63,272 nt of DNA, taken from assembly GCA_016278505.1 (NCBI GenBank), contig JADQBQ010000011.1, forward strand, positions 1 to 63,272, read 5' to 3'. Below are positions 1-9,491 of the stretch, piece by piece. Below the pieces are notes generated by a model. That model saw only the letters and a list, made by a program, of their open reading frames with translations, was not told where the DNA came from and made no database searches. The stretch's first letter is position 1; every line of letters starts with the position of its first letter. A program made the translations under genes and the position numbers. Source of the DNA: Clostridiales bacterium. Lineage in GTDB: Bacteria > Bacillota > Desulfotomaculia > Desulfotomaculales > VENG01.

Positions 1-160
1 CTTAGTCCTTAATCCTCTTTTATCCTGTAATCCTGTCAAAGGTTTAAAGGTTTAAGGGTTTAAAGGTTTAAAGATTAAAGGCTCTTAGACAGGATTACAG
101 GATTTGCAGGATAGATAAGTTAGGTTGGGCCCTGGGTTGATATCTTGGTTTTCCTAACGC
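1..160. repeat. Fragments of the nested inverted-repeat element (family A)
   Basis: The first 40 bases end in TTATCCTGTAATCCTGTC, the right outer arm of family A, so a copy continues off the left edge of the window. A second left arm, GACAGGATTACAGGAT, starts at 88 and runs through the conserved GATAAGTTAGG stretch before it is cut off near 160. The argS gene follows directly. See 2371-2785 for a complete copy. Confidence 0.75.
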
Positions 161-263
161 CTAACCCCTAAAAACAAACTCTCTGCCAATTTTGTCTTTT
201 TGTGGCGGAGAAAACAGGATATAATAGAGCTTAGTGTTGAAAAGTGCTCAAGAGGTGATTGCA

Positions 264-1946
264 ATGCACATAGTAGAAAAATTACGTTCAGAAGTGCGCG
301 AGGCATTAATAATAGCAGTGGAAAAATCCATAGAGGCAGGAGAACTACCTTCATTGGAAATCCCCTCCTTTACCCTAGAAGTGCCCCGCGAAAAGGACCA
401 CGGCGACTTTGCCACCAACCTGGCCATGATGCTGGCTAAACCGGCCCGAAATGCTCCCCGGAAAATTGCAGACATACTGGTTAAAAACTTAAAGGCCGGT
501 AATAGCCGGGTCAAAAATATTGAAATTGCCGGTCCCGGTTTCATTAATTTCTACCTTGATCAAGGCTGGCCCCTGGAAGGTTTCCCAGCTATCTTTAATG
601 AAAATGAGGATTACGGGCGGGTCGCTTTAGGTGGCGGAAAAAAAGTACAGGTGGAATTTGTAAGTGCCAATCCTACAGGCCTTTTGCACATGGGTAACGC
701 CAGAGGAGCGGCCCTGGGGGACAGCCTGGCGGGGATACTTGACTTTGCCGGCTATAATGTTTCCCGTGAATATTACATAAATGATGCCGGCAAGCAAATA
801 GAAAATTTCGGGCTGTCATTAGAAGCCAGATATTTTCAACTGCTGGGAAGAGAAGGGGATATCCCTGAAGGAGGCTATCACGGGCAGGATATAACAGATA
901 CAGTTGAAAATTTTGTAATACAGTTTGGTGACAAGTATTTGGATGCCGAAGAAACTAGTCGCCGCAGCGCCCTGATAGAATTTTCCCTGCGGGAAAAATT
1001 GGATGCCATTAAAAAGGGATTAAAAGAATTCGGAGTGGAATACGATGTTTGGTTTTCCGAACAGTCCCTGCACAACAGCGGCAAGGTTGACGAGGCCATA
1101 AAGTTGCTTCAGGATCGTGGTCATACCTATGAACAAGACGGCGCTTTGTGGTTTAAGGCCACTGAATTCGGAGTGGAAAAGGATGAAGTACTGGTACGCA
1201 AGAATGGTATACCCACCTATTTTGCCGCTGACGCAGCCTATCATATGGATAAATTCCTGCGGGGCTTTGACTGGGTAATAAATGTATGGGGAGCCGACCA
1301 CCATGGCCACGTGCCCAGGATGAAAGGCGTGGTGGACGCACTGGGTTATGACCCCAATACCCTCGATGTAGTTATTATGCAGTTGGTGCGGCTGTTCAGA
1401 GGTGGTGAAATGGTACGCATGTCCAAGCGTACCGGCCAGTTCATTACCCTGGAAGAATTAGTGGACGAAGTAGGAAAAGATGCTGCCCGTTATTTCTTTG
1501 TCATGCGCAGTTCGGACAGCCACTTGGATTTTGATTTGGACCTGGCCAAATCAAAAACTAATGAAAACCCTGTCTACTATATTCAATACGCGCATGCTCG
1601 TATTTGTAGTATTTTACGGCAGCCTGGTGCTGCTGAAATTAGTGAGCAGGCGCGAGAGGAAATGTATCTACAAAAACTTTCTAGTGAAGCCGAATTGGCT
1701 CTGGCCCGCAGGCTGGTGGACTTGCCGGAAGAAATTACTTATGCGGCCGGTCAGCTGGCCCCGCACAGAATTGCTCGTTATTTGCACGAAGTGGCAGGCC
1801 TTCTGCATAGTTTTTACAATGCGCACCGTGTGATTACTGAGGACAAAGAATTAAGTATTGCCCGCCTGGCGCTGGTAGATGCCACCCGCATCATACTGCG
1901 CAACGGATTAAATTTGCTGGGGCTTACTGCACCTGAGAAGATGTAA
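264..1946 (+). CDS. argS: Arginyl-tRNA synthetase
   Basis: Class I aminoacyl-tRNA synthetase that charges tRNA-Arg in the cytoplasm. The protein has 560 residues, a normal length. The HIGH signature appears as HMGN (His about residue 142) after the conserved SANPTG stretch. The KMSKS loop appears as RMSKRTGQF, followed by the TLEELVDEVGKDAARYF region typical of ArgS, and a helical anticodon-binding C-terminus. I start at ATG 264 because AGAGGTGA lies just upstream; a longer frame from 234 lacks a site. No T-box leader is visible; the upstream 260 bases are mostly repeat. Confidence 0.96.
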   Translation: MHIVEKLRSEVREALIIAVEKSIEAGELPSLEIPSFTLEVPREKDHGDFATNLAMMLAKPARNAPRKIADILVKNLKAGNSRVKNIEIAGPGFINFYLDQGWPLEGFPAIFNENEDYGRVALGGGKKVQVEFVSANPTGLLHMGNARGAALGDSLAGILDFAGYNVSREYYINDAGKQIENFGLSLEARYFQLLGREGDIPEGGYHGQDITDTVENFVIQFGDKYLDAEETSRRSALIEFSLREKLDAIKKGLKEFGVEYDVWFSEQSLHNSGKVDEAIKLLQDRGHTYEQDGALWFKATEFGVEKDEVLVRKNGIPTYFAADAAYHMDKFLRGFDWVINVWGADHHGHVPRMKGVVDALGYDPNTLDVVIMQLVRLFRGGEMVRMSKRTGQFITLEELVDEVGKDAARYFFVMRSSDSHLDFDLDLAKSKTNENPVYYIQYAHARICSILRQPGAAEISEQAREEMYLQKLSSEAELALARRLVDLPEEITYAAGQLAPHRIARYLHEVAGLLHSFYNAHRVITEDKELSIARLALVDATRIILRNGLNLLGLTAPEKM

Positions 1947-1985
1947 AAAATGTTTGGGCTGTTCTCTTGGGCAAACATATTTTTA

Positions 1986-2328
1986 GACAGGATTACAGGA
2001 TTTGCAGGATAGATAAGTTAGGTGGGCTTTGGATTGCTGTCTTTCCTGATTAAAGGAAGTTGTTCGTGTCGACGGCTTAAAGATTAAAAGATAAGACCTT
2101 TTTTCGACGAGATTAACGGGATTTATGGGATTATTGAATTACGAAGGCTTGAAGTAAGTGGCTTTATTATTGGGCAGAAAATTTTTTTGTGGGTCTATTT
2201 ATAAAAAGATTTATTATTTAAGTTCATTATAGGATAAGTATTTAACATAGTGTCAAAAAGATAGAGATGACCCCAAAGGAATACCCAAGGCCTTAGTTTT
2301 TAATCCTCTTTTATCCTGTAATCCTGTC
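1986..2328 (+). repeat. Family A element, copy lacking the right inner arm
   Basis: Left outer arm GACAGGATTACAGGAT at 1986, left inner arm CGACGAGATTAACGGGAT near 2105, and right outer arm ATCCTGTAATCCTGTC ending at 2328. The right inner arm (ATCCCGTTAATCCCGTC) that should precede the AAAGACCCCAAAGGAATACC stretch is missing, apparently by a short deletion near 2255. It lies in direct tandem with the next copy. Confidence 0.85.
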
Positions 2329-2370
2329 AAAGGTTTAAAGGTTTCAAGATCTAAAGATTAAAGGCTTTTA

Positions 2371-2785
2371 GACAGGATTACAGGATTTGCAGGATAGATA
2401 AGTTAGGTGGGCTTTTGGACTGATGTCTTGGCTGATTAAGGGAAGTTGTTCGTATCTACAATTAAAAGATTAAAAGATTTAAACCTTTTTCGACGGGATT
2501 AACGGGATTTGCGGGATGGGTGTGCATTACGAGGGCCTTGAGTGAGTGGCTTTACTAATGAGCAGATAAGATTTTTCATGGGTCTACTTTTTAAAAGGTT
2601 ACTATTCTTTAAAATCACAATAAGATAAGTACTGGATATAGAGTGGATCAGGTTACATACGCTGACTATGCAACTGCGCATAAAAAAATCCCGTTTGATC
2701 CCGTTAATCCCGTCAAAAGATAGAAAAGACCCCAGAGGAATACCAAGGCCTAATCTTTAATCTTCTTTTATCCTGTAATCCTGTC
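2371..2785 (+). repeat. Family A element, complete copy (reference)
   Basis: Complete element of about 415 bp. Order of parts: outer left arm GACAGGATTACAGGAT; GATAAGTTAGG; inner left arm GACGGGATTAACGGGAT (about 2491); A/T-rich loop; inner right arm ATCCCGTTAATCCCGTC (about 2698-2717); a conserved GACCCC..GGAATACC block; outer right arm ATCCTGTAATCCTGTC ending at 2785. Both arm pairs are inverted repeats, so the unit can fold as two nested stems. The arms are built of iterated CAGGATT or CGGGATT words. No open reading frame of note. Confidence 0.88.
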
Positions 2786-2839
2786 AAATAACTTGACCCC
2801 AAACTTTGACCCAAATTTATTTTTCTAGGGGGATTGTCT

Positions 2840-3007
2840 ATGCGTGACGTAGTGCTGGCCCTGTTGACCGGTTTTGTGCTGGGACTTATTTTTTGCCGCC
2901 TCAAGCTGCCCGTACCTGCCCCCCCTTCCCTGGCCGGAGTCATGGGGATCGTCGGCATCTTTCTCGGGTATGTGGCGGCCACACGAATATTCGGATGGGG
3001 AGATTGA
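2840..3007 (+). CDS. XapX domain-containing small membrane protein
   Basis: A 55-residue protein that looks like a stand-alone XapX domain (DUF1427). It has a first membrane segment (VVLALLTGFVLGLIF), the conserved turn RLKLPVPAPPSLAG, then a second segment (GVMGIVGIFLGYVAA). The family's LPVPAPP motif is what identifies it; the function is unknown, although XapX modules occur near xanthosine genes. ATG 2840 follows TAGGGGGATT. It sits between a family A repeat and the pyrG promoter and is transcribed alone. Confidence 0.8.
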   Translation: MRDVVLALLTGFVLGLIFCRLKLPVPAPPSLAGVMGIVGIFLGYVAATRIFGWGD

Positions 3008-3023
3008 CACCATATTGTTTCTA

Positions 3024-3052
3024 TTGACACTTTAATGACCCGGCTATAGAAT
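3024..3052 (+). promoter_or_regulatory. Vegetative (sigma-A type) promoter for pyrG
   Basis: TTGACA at 3024-3029 and TAGAAT at 3047-3052, separated by 17 bp, a near-consensus housekeeping promoter. The transcript would start about 3059, at the base of the hairpin at 3057-3093. Confidence 0.7.
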
Positions 3053-3056
3053 AAAG

Positions 3057-3093
3057 AAAGTTGGGCGAAGGTAGTTTACCTTTGCCCAACTTT
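3057..3093 (+). promoter_or_regulatory. Hairpin at the extreme 5' end of the pyrG transcript
   Basis: AAAGTTGGGC-GAAGGTA and TACC-TTTGCCCAACTTT form a long stem that begins at the predicted transcription start. It has no run of T after it, so it is not an ordinary terminator for the XapX gene. It may protect the 5' end or take part in CTP-dependent control, which is known for pyrG leaders in Bacillus; the exact Bacillus GGGCUC start is not present. Confidence 0.5.
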
Positions 3094-3154
3094 CATGCAT
3101 AGCTTTTAAGCAAATACAAAAAAAGCAAACAAGAATTGTCATCCGGAGGACTAA

Positions 3155-4759
<1,605 letters not shown>

Positions 4760-4795
4760 AAGGTGAAAAATATTAAGGAACTACTAGACACAAGC

Positions 4796-4828
4796 AGCTT
4801 TGGATTATAGAATATCCAAAGCTTTTTT
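4796..4828 (+). terminator. Intrinsic terminator after pyrG
   Basis: AGCTTTGGAT and ATCCAAAGCT form a perfect 10-bp stem, followed by TTTTTT. Confidence 0.85.
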
Positions 4829-4848
4829 GTTAGCGAGGTAGGTTCGGT

Positions 4849-5008
4849 GATACCCGGAGTGAACTTATGAGGGTAAATCAAAGAGCGAACGGAGCGGAGG
4901 ATCAGCGGCGAATCTGTCTGAGCGAAGCGAGTTATGCAGCCGCCCGGAGCGCAGTGAGCTCTTACAATTAAAAGGCCGAATAGGGAACGGAGGGTATCAC
5001 CGGACCTT
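4849..5008. repeat. GC-rich intergenic element bounded by an imperfect inverted repeat
   Basis: The stretch between pyrG and sppA is much richer in G+C than other intergenic DNA. It is bounded by GGTTCGGTGATACCCGG at the left and GGGTATCACCGGACC at the right, which are inverted copies of each other with few mismatches. Inside are words such as GAGCGAAGCGAG and GGAGCGCAGTGAGC. No credible gene fits. It may be a small mobile element relic or a structured RNA; no second copy was seen in this window. Confidence 0.45.
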
Positions 5009-5084
5009 TGCAACGCCCCGGGTATAAGGAATGGTTTTTTCAGCATGCTACACAAGTAAGGCAAAATAGGAGGTGTTTTGTAAA

Positions 5085-6041
5085 ATGCAGAGAAAAGTGA
5101 TAGCAGGTATAGTAATGGCAGTTTTTCTCCTTTCAGTCATAGCGGCCGGATTACTGGCCCGGAATTCCACCCCCCTTGCGTCATCGGATACCAGGGGTGA
5201 TATAGGTTTAATTAATATTGGCGGCATGATCACCACCGGCGGCTCACAATCCAGCATCTTGGGCGAAGTGACATCCGGCTCAGGGGATATTAATCGTCAG
5301 ATCCGGGAAGCAGCTGATAATCCAAATTTAAAGGCGGTTATTTTGCGCTTTAATAGTCCGGGAGGCACGGTCGCCGGTACTCAGGAAATTTCCCGCGAGA
5401 TTGACAAGCTTAAAAAAACCGGCAAAGTGGTAGTAGCGTCCATGGGTGACGTAGCGGCTTCCGGTGCTTATTGGTTAGCTGCGCGCTGCGATAAGATAGT
5501 GGCCAATCCGGGTACCATGACCGGCAGCATAGGCGTCATTATGAGCACGCAAAATATGGAAGGGCTTTACGAAAAGCTTGGTATTGAGCCCATCACTTTA
5601 AAAAAAGGCAAATATAAAGATATGGGTTCAGCGGCCCGGGAAATGACGGAAGAAGAAAAAGCTATTTTACAAAGCATGATTGATGACGACTATAATCATT
5701 TTGTCCAGGCAGTTGCCGAGGGTCGGGATATGAGTGTGGCCCGGGTGAGGGAGCTGGCCACAGGCAGAGTGTTTAACGGCAGCCAGGCCAAAGAAGTGGG
5801 GCTGGTAGACCAAATGGGCAATTTTTATGATGCGGTAGATTTAACTGCAAAACTGGCCGGGATCAAGGGTGACCCCAGCGTAGTAAATATGGAGCAAGAA
5901 AAAAGTTGGTTAGAATTAATTGGTAATGTAAAGCTTGATTCGTTAAAAGACAGTGGTCTGCAACACATGCTGCAGGCCTATCCTGCAGCATGGCTTATAT
6001 ATTCCCCGGCTTGGGGGGCGGAGGTTCTTTATGAAGGATGA
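5085..6041 (+). CDS. sppA: Signal peptide peptidase SppA (S49 family)
   Basis: Membrane-anchored serine protease that degrades cleaved signal peptides. Residues 1-25 form one N-terminal membrane segment (KVIAGIVMAVFLLSVIAAG). The core FNSPGGTV motif is followed by the catalytic serine in VAASGAYWLAA (about residue 126), and the conserved lysine falls in LKKGKYKDMGS. At 318 residues it is the short, single-domain form found in Gram-positives. TAGGAGGTG lies 11 bases before ATG 5085; the GTG at 5073 overlaps that site and is rejected. It overlaps the next gene by 11 bases. Confidence 0.93.
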   Translation: MQRKVIAGIVMAVFLLSVIAAGLLARNSTPLASSDTRGDIGLINIGGMITTGGSQSSILGEVTSGSGDINRQIREAADNPNLKAVILRFNSPGGTVAGTQEISREIDKLKKTGKVVVASMGDVAASGAYWLAARCDKIVANPGTMTGSIGVIMSTQNMEGLYEKLGIEPITLKKGKYKDMGSAAREMTEEEKAILQSMIDDDYNHFVQAVAEGRDMSVARVRELATGRVFNGSQAKEVGLVDQMGNFYDAVDLTAKLAGIKGDPSVVNMEQEKSWLELIGNVKLDSLKDSGLQHMLQAYPAAWLIYSPAWGAEVLYEG

Positions 6042-6843
6042 AAAAGATATTAATAGTGTCAGTAGTGAAAAAGAACCGGTGAGAGAAGATAATGAACGTT
6101 TTTCGAAAAATGTGGAAGAAACGGGAGGCGTACCGGGACTGCCGGCTGCTGCTTCTGCTCCGGACCCGGATGGGCCCGGAGCAGGCCCGGAAAAGCCAGG
6201 GTTTAATTTTTTAGACCTTGTTTACGGGGTGTTATTTGACCCGGCACGTACCTTCCGAAAGGTGGCGGCCAATCCCCCGCTTTGGCATGCGGTTTTAATT
6301 TACGGTATAATCTCTGTTCTTACCGGGGCTATGGGGGTATTTGTTAACTTTAGAACCATGTCTTTTACCGATTCGGAATTGATGGCAACAGTTACCGGTC
6401 TTGTTCAAGGCATTCTTCCTTTACTGGCTCTGGGCGGAATTTTTTTGCTGTTTATTAAATGGTTTACCTATAGTGCCCTTCTGCATTTGCTGGCTGACTT
6501 TTTCGGCGGTAAGGGGGCGGCCCGCGGGGTCTTTACCGTTTACGGGCTGGCCGGATTACCCACACTGTTTATAATTCCTGTTCAGTTACTGGTACTGGGA
6601 ATCAACCCGGGCAGTTCTTGGCTGGGTATTTTAACTATACCGGTTTCACTTGCCCTTGGCATTTGGGGTGTGGTTCTTTTAATTCTGGGTATTAGAGAGG
6701 TGCACGGTTTTTCCACCGGACGCGCGGCGGCAGTCGTTTTTACACCGGTAGCGGTAATCGTGTTGCTGGTTTTAATTACAATTATTATTATGGTTTCTGC
6801 TATGACATCCATGTACCCACCGCAAAACTTGCACTTTCTATAA
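6031..6843 (+). CDS. Yip1-family integral membrane protein
   Basis: A 270-residue protein with a hydrophilic, acidic N-terminus (about residues 1-55) followed by a YIP1 domain with about five membrane segments. The domain opens with DLVYGVLFDPARTFRKVAANPPLW, the usual entry of the bacterial family, here quoted in two parts: DLVYGVLFDPARTF and RKVAANPPLW. Function in bacteria is unknown. ATG 6031 follows GGCGGAGG and lies inside the end of sppA, so the two are translationally coupled; a role at the membrane alongside SppA is an inference from that. Confidence 0.85.
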   Translation: MKDEKDINSVSSEKEPVREDNERFSKNVEETGGVPGLPAAASAPDPDGPGAGPEKPGFNFLDLVYGVLFDPARTFRKVAANPPLWHAVLIYGIISVLTGAMGVFVNFRTMSFTDSELMATVTGLVQGILPLLALGGIFLLFIKWFTYSALLHLLADFFGGKGAARGVFTVYGLAGLPTLFIIPVQLLVLGINPGSSWLGILTIPVSLALGIWGVVLLILGIREVHGFSTGRAAAVVFTPVAVIVLLVLITIIIMVSAMTSMYPPQNLHFL

Positions 6844-6857
6844 GAGAGCAATAGATG

Positions 6858-6886
6858 CGAACTCCCATTTTATAAGCGGGGGTTCG
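6858..6886 (+). terminator. Terminator-like hairpin after the Yip1 gene
   Basis: CGAACTCCC and GGGGGTTCG pair with one G-U, around an 11-base loop. There is no T run, so it may act weakly or as an mRNA end stabiliser. Confidence 0.45.
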
Positions 6887-6898
6887 ACAGTGATGACA

Positions 6899-7107
6899 AA
6901 CCTGCCTTTTGCGCATAGCGAATGAATTGAATCGAGCCGTGGTCAGGCTTGGCGAGGTCGATAAGCGTAAGCGGGACCGAGCACAGGACGTGCGGGGCCG
7001 CCCCTTGAGCCAGGACGGCGAATGGGGTGGCCCCGTTGGAGTGTGAGACTGAGCCTTAGCCTGGCCCGGCGAGATGAATTGCTATGAGCGGGCGCAAAAG
7101 GCAGGTT
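6899..7107. repeat. Family B element: 209 bp with 16-bp terminal inverted repeats
   Basis: Begins AACCTGCCTTTTGCGC and ends with its exact complement GCGCAAAAGGCAGGTT. A second inverted pair lies inside: CCGTGGTCAGGCT near the left and AGCCTGGCCCGG near the right. The interior is GC-rich and closely matches the copy after rho (12559-12770). It looks like a MITE-type or structured-RNA element. It contains no convincing gene. Confidence 0.85.
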
Positions 7108-7132
7108 AGCTGCACAGCTTTGTCAACAAAGT

Positions 7133-7162
7133 AAAACTCCCGCTATACTTAGTGGGGGTTTT
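7133..7162 (+). terminator. Terminator-like hairpin downstream of the family B element
   Basis: AAAACTCCC and GGGGGTTTT pair around CGCTATACTTAGT. It has nearly the same stem as the hairpin at 6858-6886, so the family B element lies between two related hairpins. Confidence 0.5.
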
Positions 7163-7269
7163 AATTTGAGTTAGTATATAGTATAGAAAAAATTCGCCAT
7201 GACTAAAGGTATTCCTATCTTGTTGGAGAATAACTGTGTATTCGCTTTGCGGGTTTGGGGGAATTTTAT

Positions 7270-7674
7270 ATGAGTAAGTGCTGTGACATCTTGGTCGTGG
7301 ATGATCAGCAGGGTGTTCGTAGGCTTTTGCAGGAAGTTTTAACCGAACAAGGCTACGAAGTGGTAACTGCTGCTAATGGCATCAAAGCCCTGGATTTATT
7401 ATCTCGCTTTAAACCCCGTGCAGTAATTTTGGATATGAAAATGCCCGGCCTTGACGGCCTTGAAACTCTAAAAAAGCTACGGGAGAGAAACAGTGAAATC
7501 CCGGTAATTATGATGACTGCTTATGGCGAGTTGGATACGGAAGAGAGATTTCAGCAGTACGGGGTGCGGCAATTCTTGGTCAAACCCTTTGATTTAAACG
7601 ATGTATGTTTTTTAATCAAGAAAGTTTTAGAGACGGCAGAAAAGCCTGGCAATTTTCAAAATATTGGTCGCTAA
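7270..7674 (+). CDS. spo0F: Sporulation response regulator Spo0F
   Basis: Single-domain receiver of 134 residues with no output domain, the intermediate phosphotransfer protein of the sporulation phosphorelay. Acidic pocket Asp11/Asp12 in LVVDDQQGV, phosphoacceptor Asp55 in ILDMKMPGLDG, switch Thr in MMTAYGELD, and Lys105 in LVKPFDL are all present. The AYGELD sequence is close to that of known Spo0F proteins and separates it from CheY. ATG 7270 is preferred over TTG 7255. It is followed by fba and a transaldolase-like gene, as in Bacillus (spo0F-fbaA order). Confidence 0.88.
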   Translation: MSKCCDILVVDDQQGVRRLLQEVLTEQGYEVVTAANGIKALDLLSRFKPRAVILDMKMPGLDGLETLKKLRERNSEIPVIMMTAYGELDTEERFQQYGVRQFLVKPFDLNDVCFLIKKVLETAEKPGNFQNIGR

Positions 7675-7821
7675 ATTATTATTGTATAATGACACTGGGA
7701 AAAGGGATTTTATTATTATCGGCGAAACAGTATGTGTAAATGAGTAAAAAACTCAATGCCGTTGTAGCGAAAACAGTTGTTCAACAAGGCATTTAGGGCT
7801 GTTTTTGGAGGAGGAGAGTGA

Positions 7822-8508
7822 ATGTTTTTAGTTACAGATACTTATTTGGCCATACGTTGCCCTGAATGTGGGAAATTGGAATATACAAAATTGTCCCGTT
7901 TTCAGCTTAATAGAAACCGAAGCTTTAATGTTGACTGCTCGTGTGGTGCTGCAAAGTTAATTGTAAGCACCAGGAATAATAAGGATTATTGGGTGCAGGT
8001 ACCCTGTGTGGTATGTGAGACTAAACACCTGCGAAAAATCTCAGGCAAATTGCTTTGGTCAAAAGGTGATGTTCAATACTTGCTCTGTCAGGAAACCGGC
8101 CTGGAATTAGGCTATTTAGGGCCGGAAGAAAAAGTGAAGGACATGAGCAGTGAGTATGAAGACGAATTGCAGGTTTTAACCGGTGAATTTGGTGATGACG
8201 ATTATTTCCACAATTCAGAAGTAATGTATGAGGTATTAAATTGTCTGCATGATATAGCTGAAACCGACGCTCTTTATTGTCAGTGCGGAAATAGAAACGT
8301 AGAAGTGGACATTTTCCCTGATCGGCTGGAATTGCACTGCCAGGAATGTGATAGTGTAAATATTATTTATGCTGAAAACGACGAGGATCTGACGGTAATC
8401 AAAGGGGTAGAAAACATCGAATTGACCCAAAATGGGTTTGAGTGCCTGGATAGCCTGGCCAGCACCAGTAAAATTCATAAAAAACCCAAACGAAAGCGCA
8501 ATAAATAA
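7822..8508 (+). CDS. Cys-rich zinc-ribbon-like protein of unknown function
   Basis: I do not recognise a named family. The 228-residue protein has repeated cysteine pairs: CPECGK near residue 14, CSCG near 38, CVVC near 63, then CQCGN and CQECD near 153 and 173, so two or three zinc-ribbon-like modules are likely. The middle is acidic (residues about 100-135) and the C-terminus is a basic tail, KKPKRKRNK. GGAGGAGAG precedes ATG 7822. Its place between spo0F and fba suggests it is a lineage gene; a nucleic-acid-binding or redox role is only a guess. Confidence 0.7.
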   Translation: MFLVTDTYLAIRCPECGKLEYTKLSRFQLNRNRSFNVDCSCGAAKLIVSTRNNKDYWVQVPCVVCETKHLRKISGKLLWSKGDVQYLLCQETGLELGYLGPEEKVKDMSSEYEDELQVLTGEFGDDDYFHNSEVMYEVLNCLHDIAETDALYCQCGNRNVEVDIFPDRLELHCQECDSVNIIYAENDEDLTVIKGVENIELTQNGFECLDSLASTSKIHKKPKRKRNK

Positions 8509-8514
8509 TTGGAA

Positions 8515-8533
8515 ACACCCCCTCTGGGGGTGT
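8515..8533 (+). terminator. Intrinsic terminator after the Cys-rich gene
   Basis: ACACCCCC-TCT-GGGGGTGT, an 8-bp stem with a three-base loop, followed by ATAATTATTTTT. Confidence 0.75.
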
Positions 8534-8615
8534 ATAATTATTTTTGCCTGGGATTGCCAAATTAATATGACTTTAACAGGGCATATTAAGAAAAAGTGAA
8601 AGGAGGAAATAATTT

Positions 8616-9470
8616 TTGAGCTTTGTACCGTTAACAGATTTATTAAAGGAAGCTGTTCAAGGCAAATATGCAGTTGGAGCATTTAACTGTAACAATATGG
8701 AGATAGTGCAGGCTATCATCGGCGCTGCAGAGGCGGAAAAGGCACCGGTGATTGTACAGGCCAGTCAGGGTGCCATTAAATATGCAGGAATTAATTACAT
8801 TGTGGGCCTGACCAGGCTGGCTGCCGAGTCCGCCAGCGTGCCGGTAGCTCTGCACCTGGATCATGGGACGAGCTTTGACCAGGTAATGCAGTGCATCCGG
8901 TCGGGATTCAGCTCCGTTATGTTTGATGGCTCAAAGTTACCTGTGGAAGAGAATATAAATATTACTAACCAGGTTTTGGCTGCTGCCCGGCCGGTAGGGG
9001 TATCAGTAGAAGCGGAATTGGGTAAAATCGGTGGTACCGAAGATGATATTACCGTGGATGAAAGGGATGCCATGCTCACCGATCCAGATGAGGCCAAGTA
9101 TTTTGTGAGCAAGACAGGGGTAGACGCTCTGGCTGTGGCTATCGGTACCGCGCACGGTATATATAAAGGGGAACCCAAATTAGATTTTGCCAGGCTGACC
9201 AATATACGTTCGTTGGTGGACACTCCCATAGTGCTGCACGGATCATCAGGAGTCCCTGATGAGGCCATTAAAGAGGCAGTTACCCGTGGTGTAAGTAAGA
9301 TAAATATAGATACCAATATCCGTGAGGCCTTTACCGGGAGGTGCCGGGAAGTAATGGCTCAGAAGCCGGAAGAAATAGATCCCCGAAAAATATTAGGGCC
9401 GGCCAGGGAAGCAGCCATGGATATAATCAGAGAAAAAATTAGATTGTTTGGGAGTTCAGGAAAAGCTTAA
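8616..9470 (+). CDS. fba: Fructose-bisphosphate aldolase, class II
   Basis: Zinc-dependent aldolase that cleaves fructose 1,6-bisphosphate into DHAP and glyceraldehyde 3-phosphate. The zinc histidines lie in ALHLDHGTSF, in GTAHGIYKG and in VLHGSSGV, and the catalytic and phosphate-binding residues in SVEAELGKIGG and KINIDTN are intact. 284 residues matches the FbaA/GatY-type family. The start is TTG 8616 behind AAAGGAGGAAAT. The next gene follows 21 bases downstream, so the two form an operon. Confidence 0.95.
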   Translation: MSFVPLTDLLKEAVQGKYAVGAFNCNNMEIVQAIIGAAEAEKAPVIVQASQGAIKYAGINYIVGLTRLAAESASVPVALHLDHGTSFDQVMQCIRSGFSSVMFDGSKLPVEENINITNQVLAAARPVGVSVEAELGKIGGTEDDITVDERDAMLTDPDEAKYFVSKTGVDALAVAIGTAHGIYKGEPKLDFARLTNIRSLVDTPIVLHGSSGVPDEAIKEAVTRGVSKINIDTNIREAFTGRCREVMAQKPEEIDPRKILGPAREAAMDIIREKIRLFGSSGKA

Positions 9471-9491
9471 GTGAGTTTCCGAAGGTGGTGA

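Noticed and set aside
1986-2785. tRNA or rRNA genes in the long gap after argS
   Set aside because: No cloverleaf with CCA or anticodon arm was found; the sequence is family A repeat.
7741-7800. 18-codon frame starting ATGAGTAAAAAACTC
   Set aside because: No ribosome site and no sign of conservation; probably chance.
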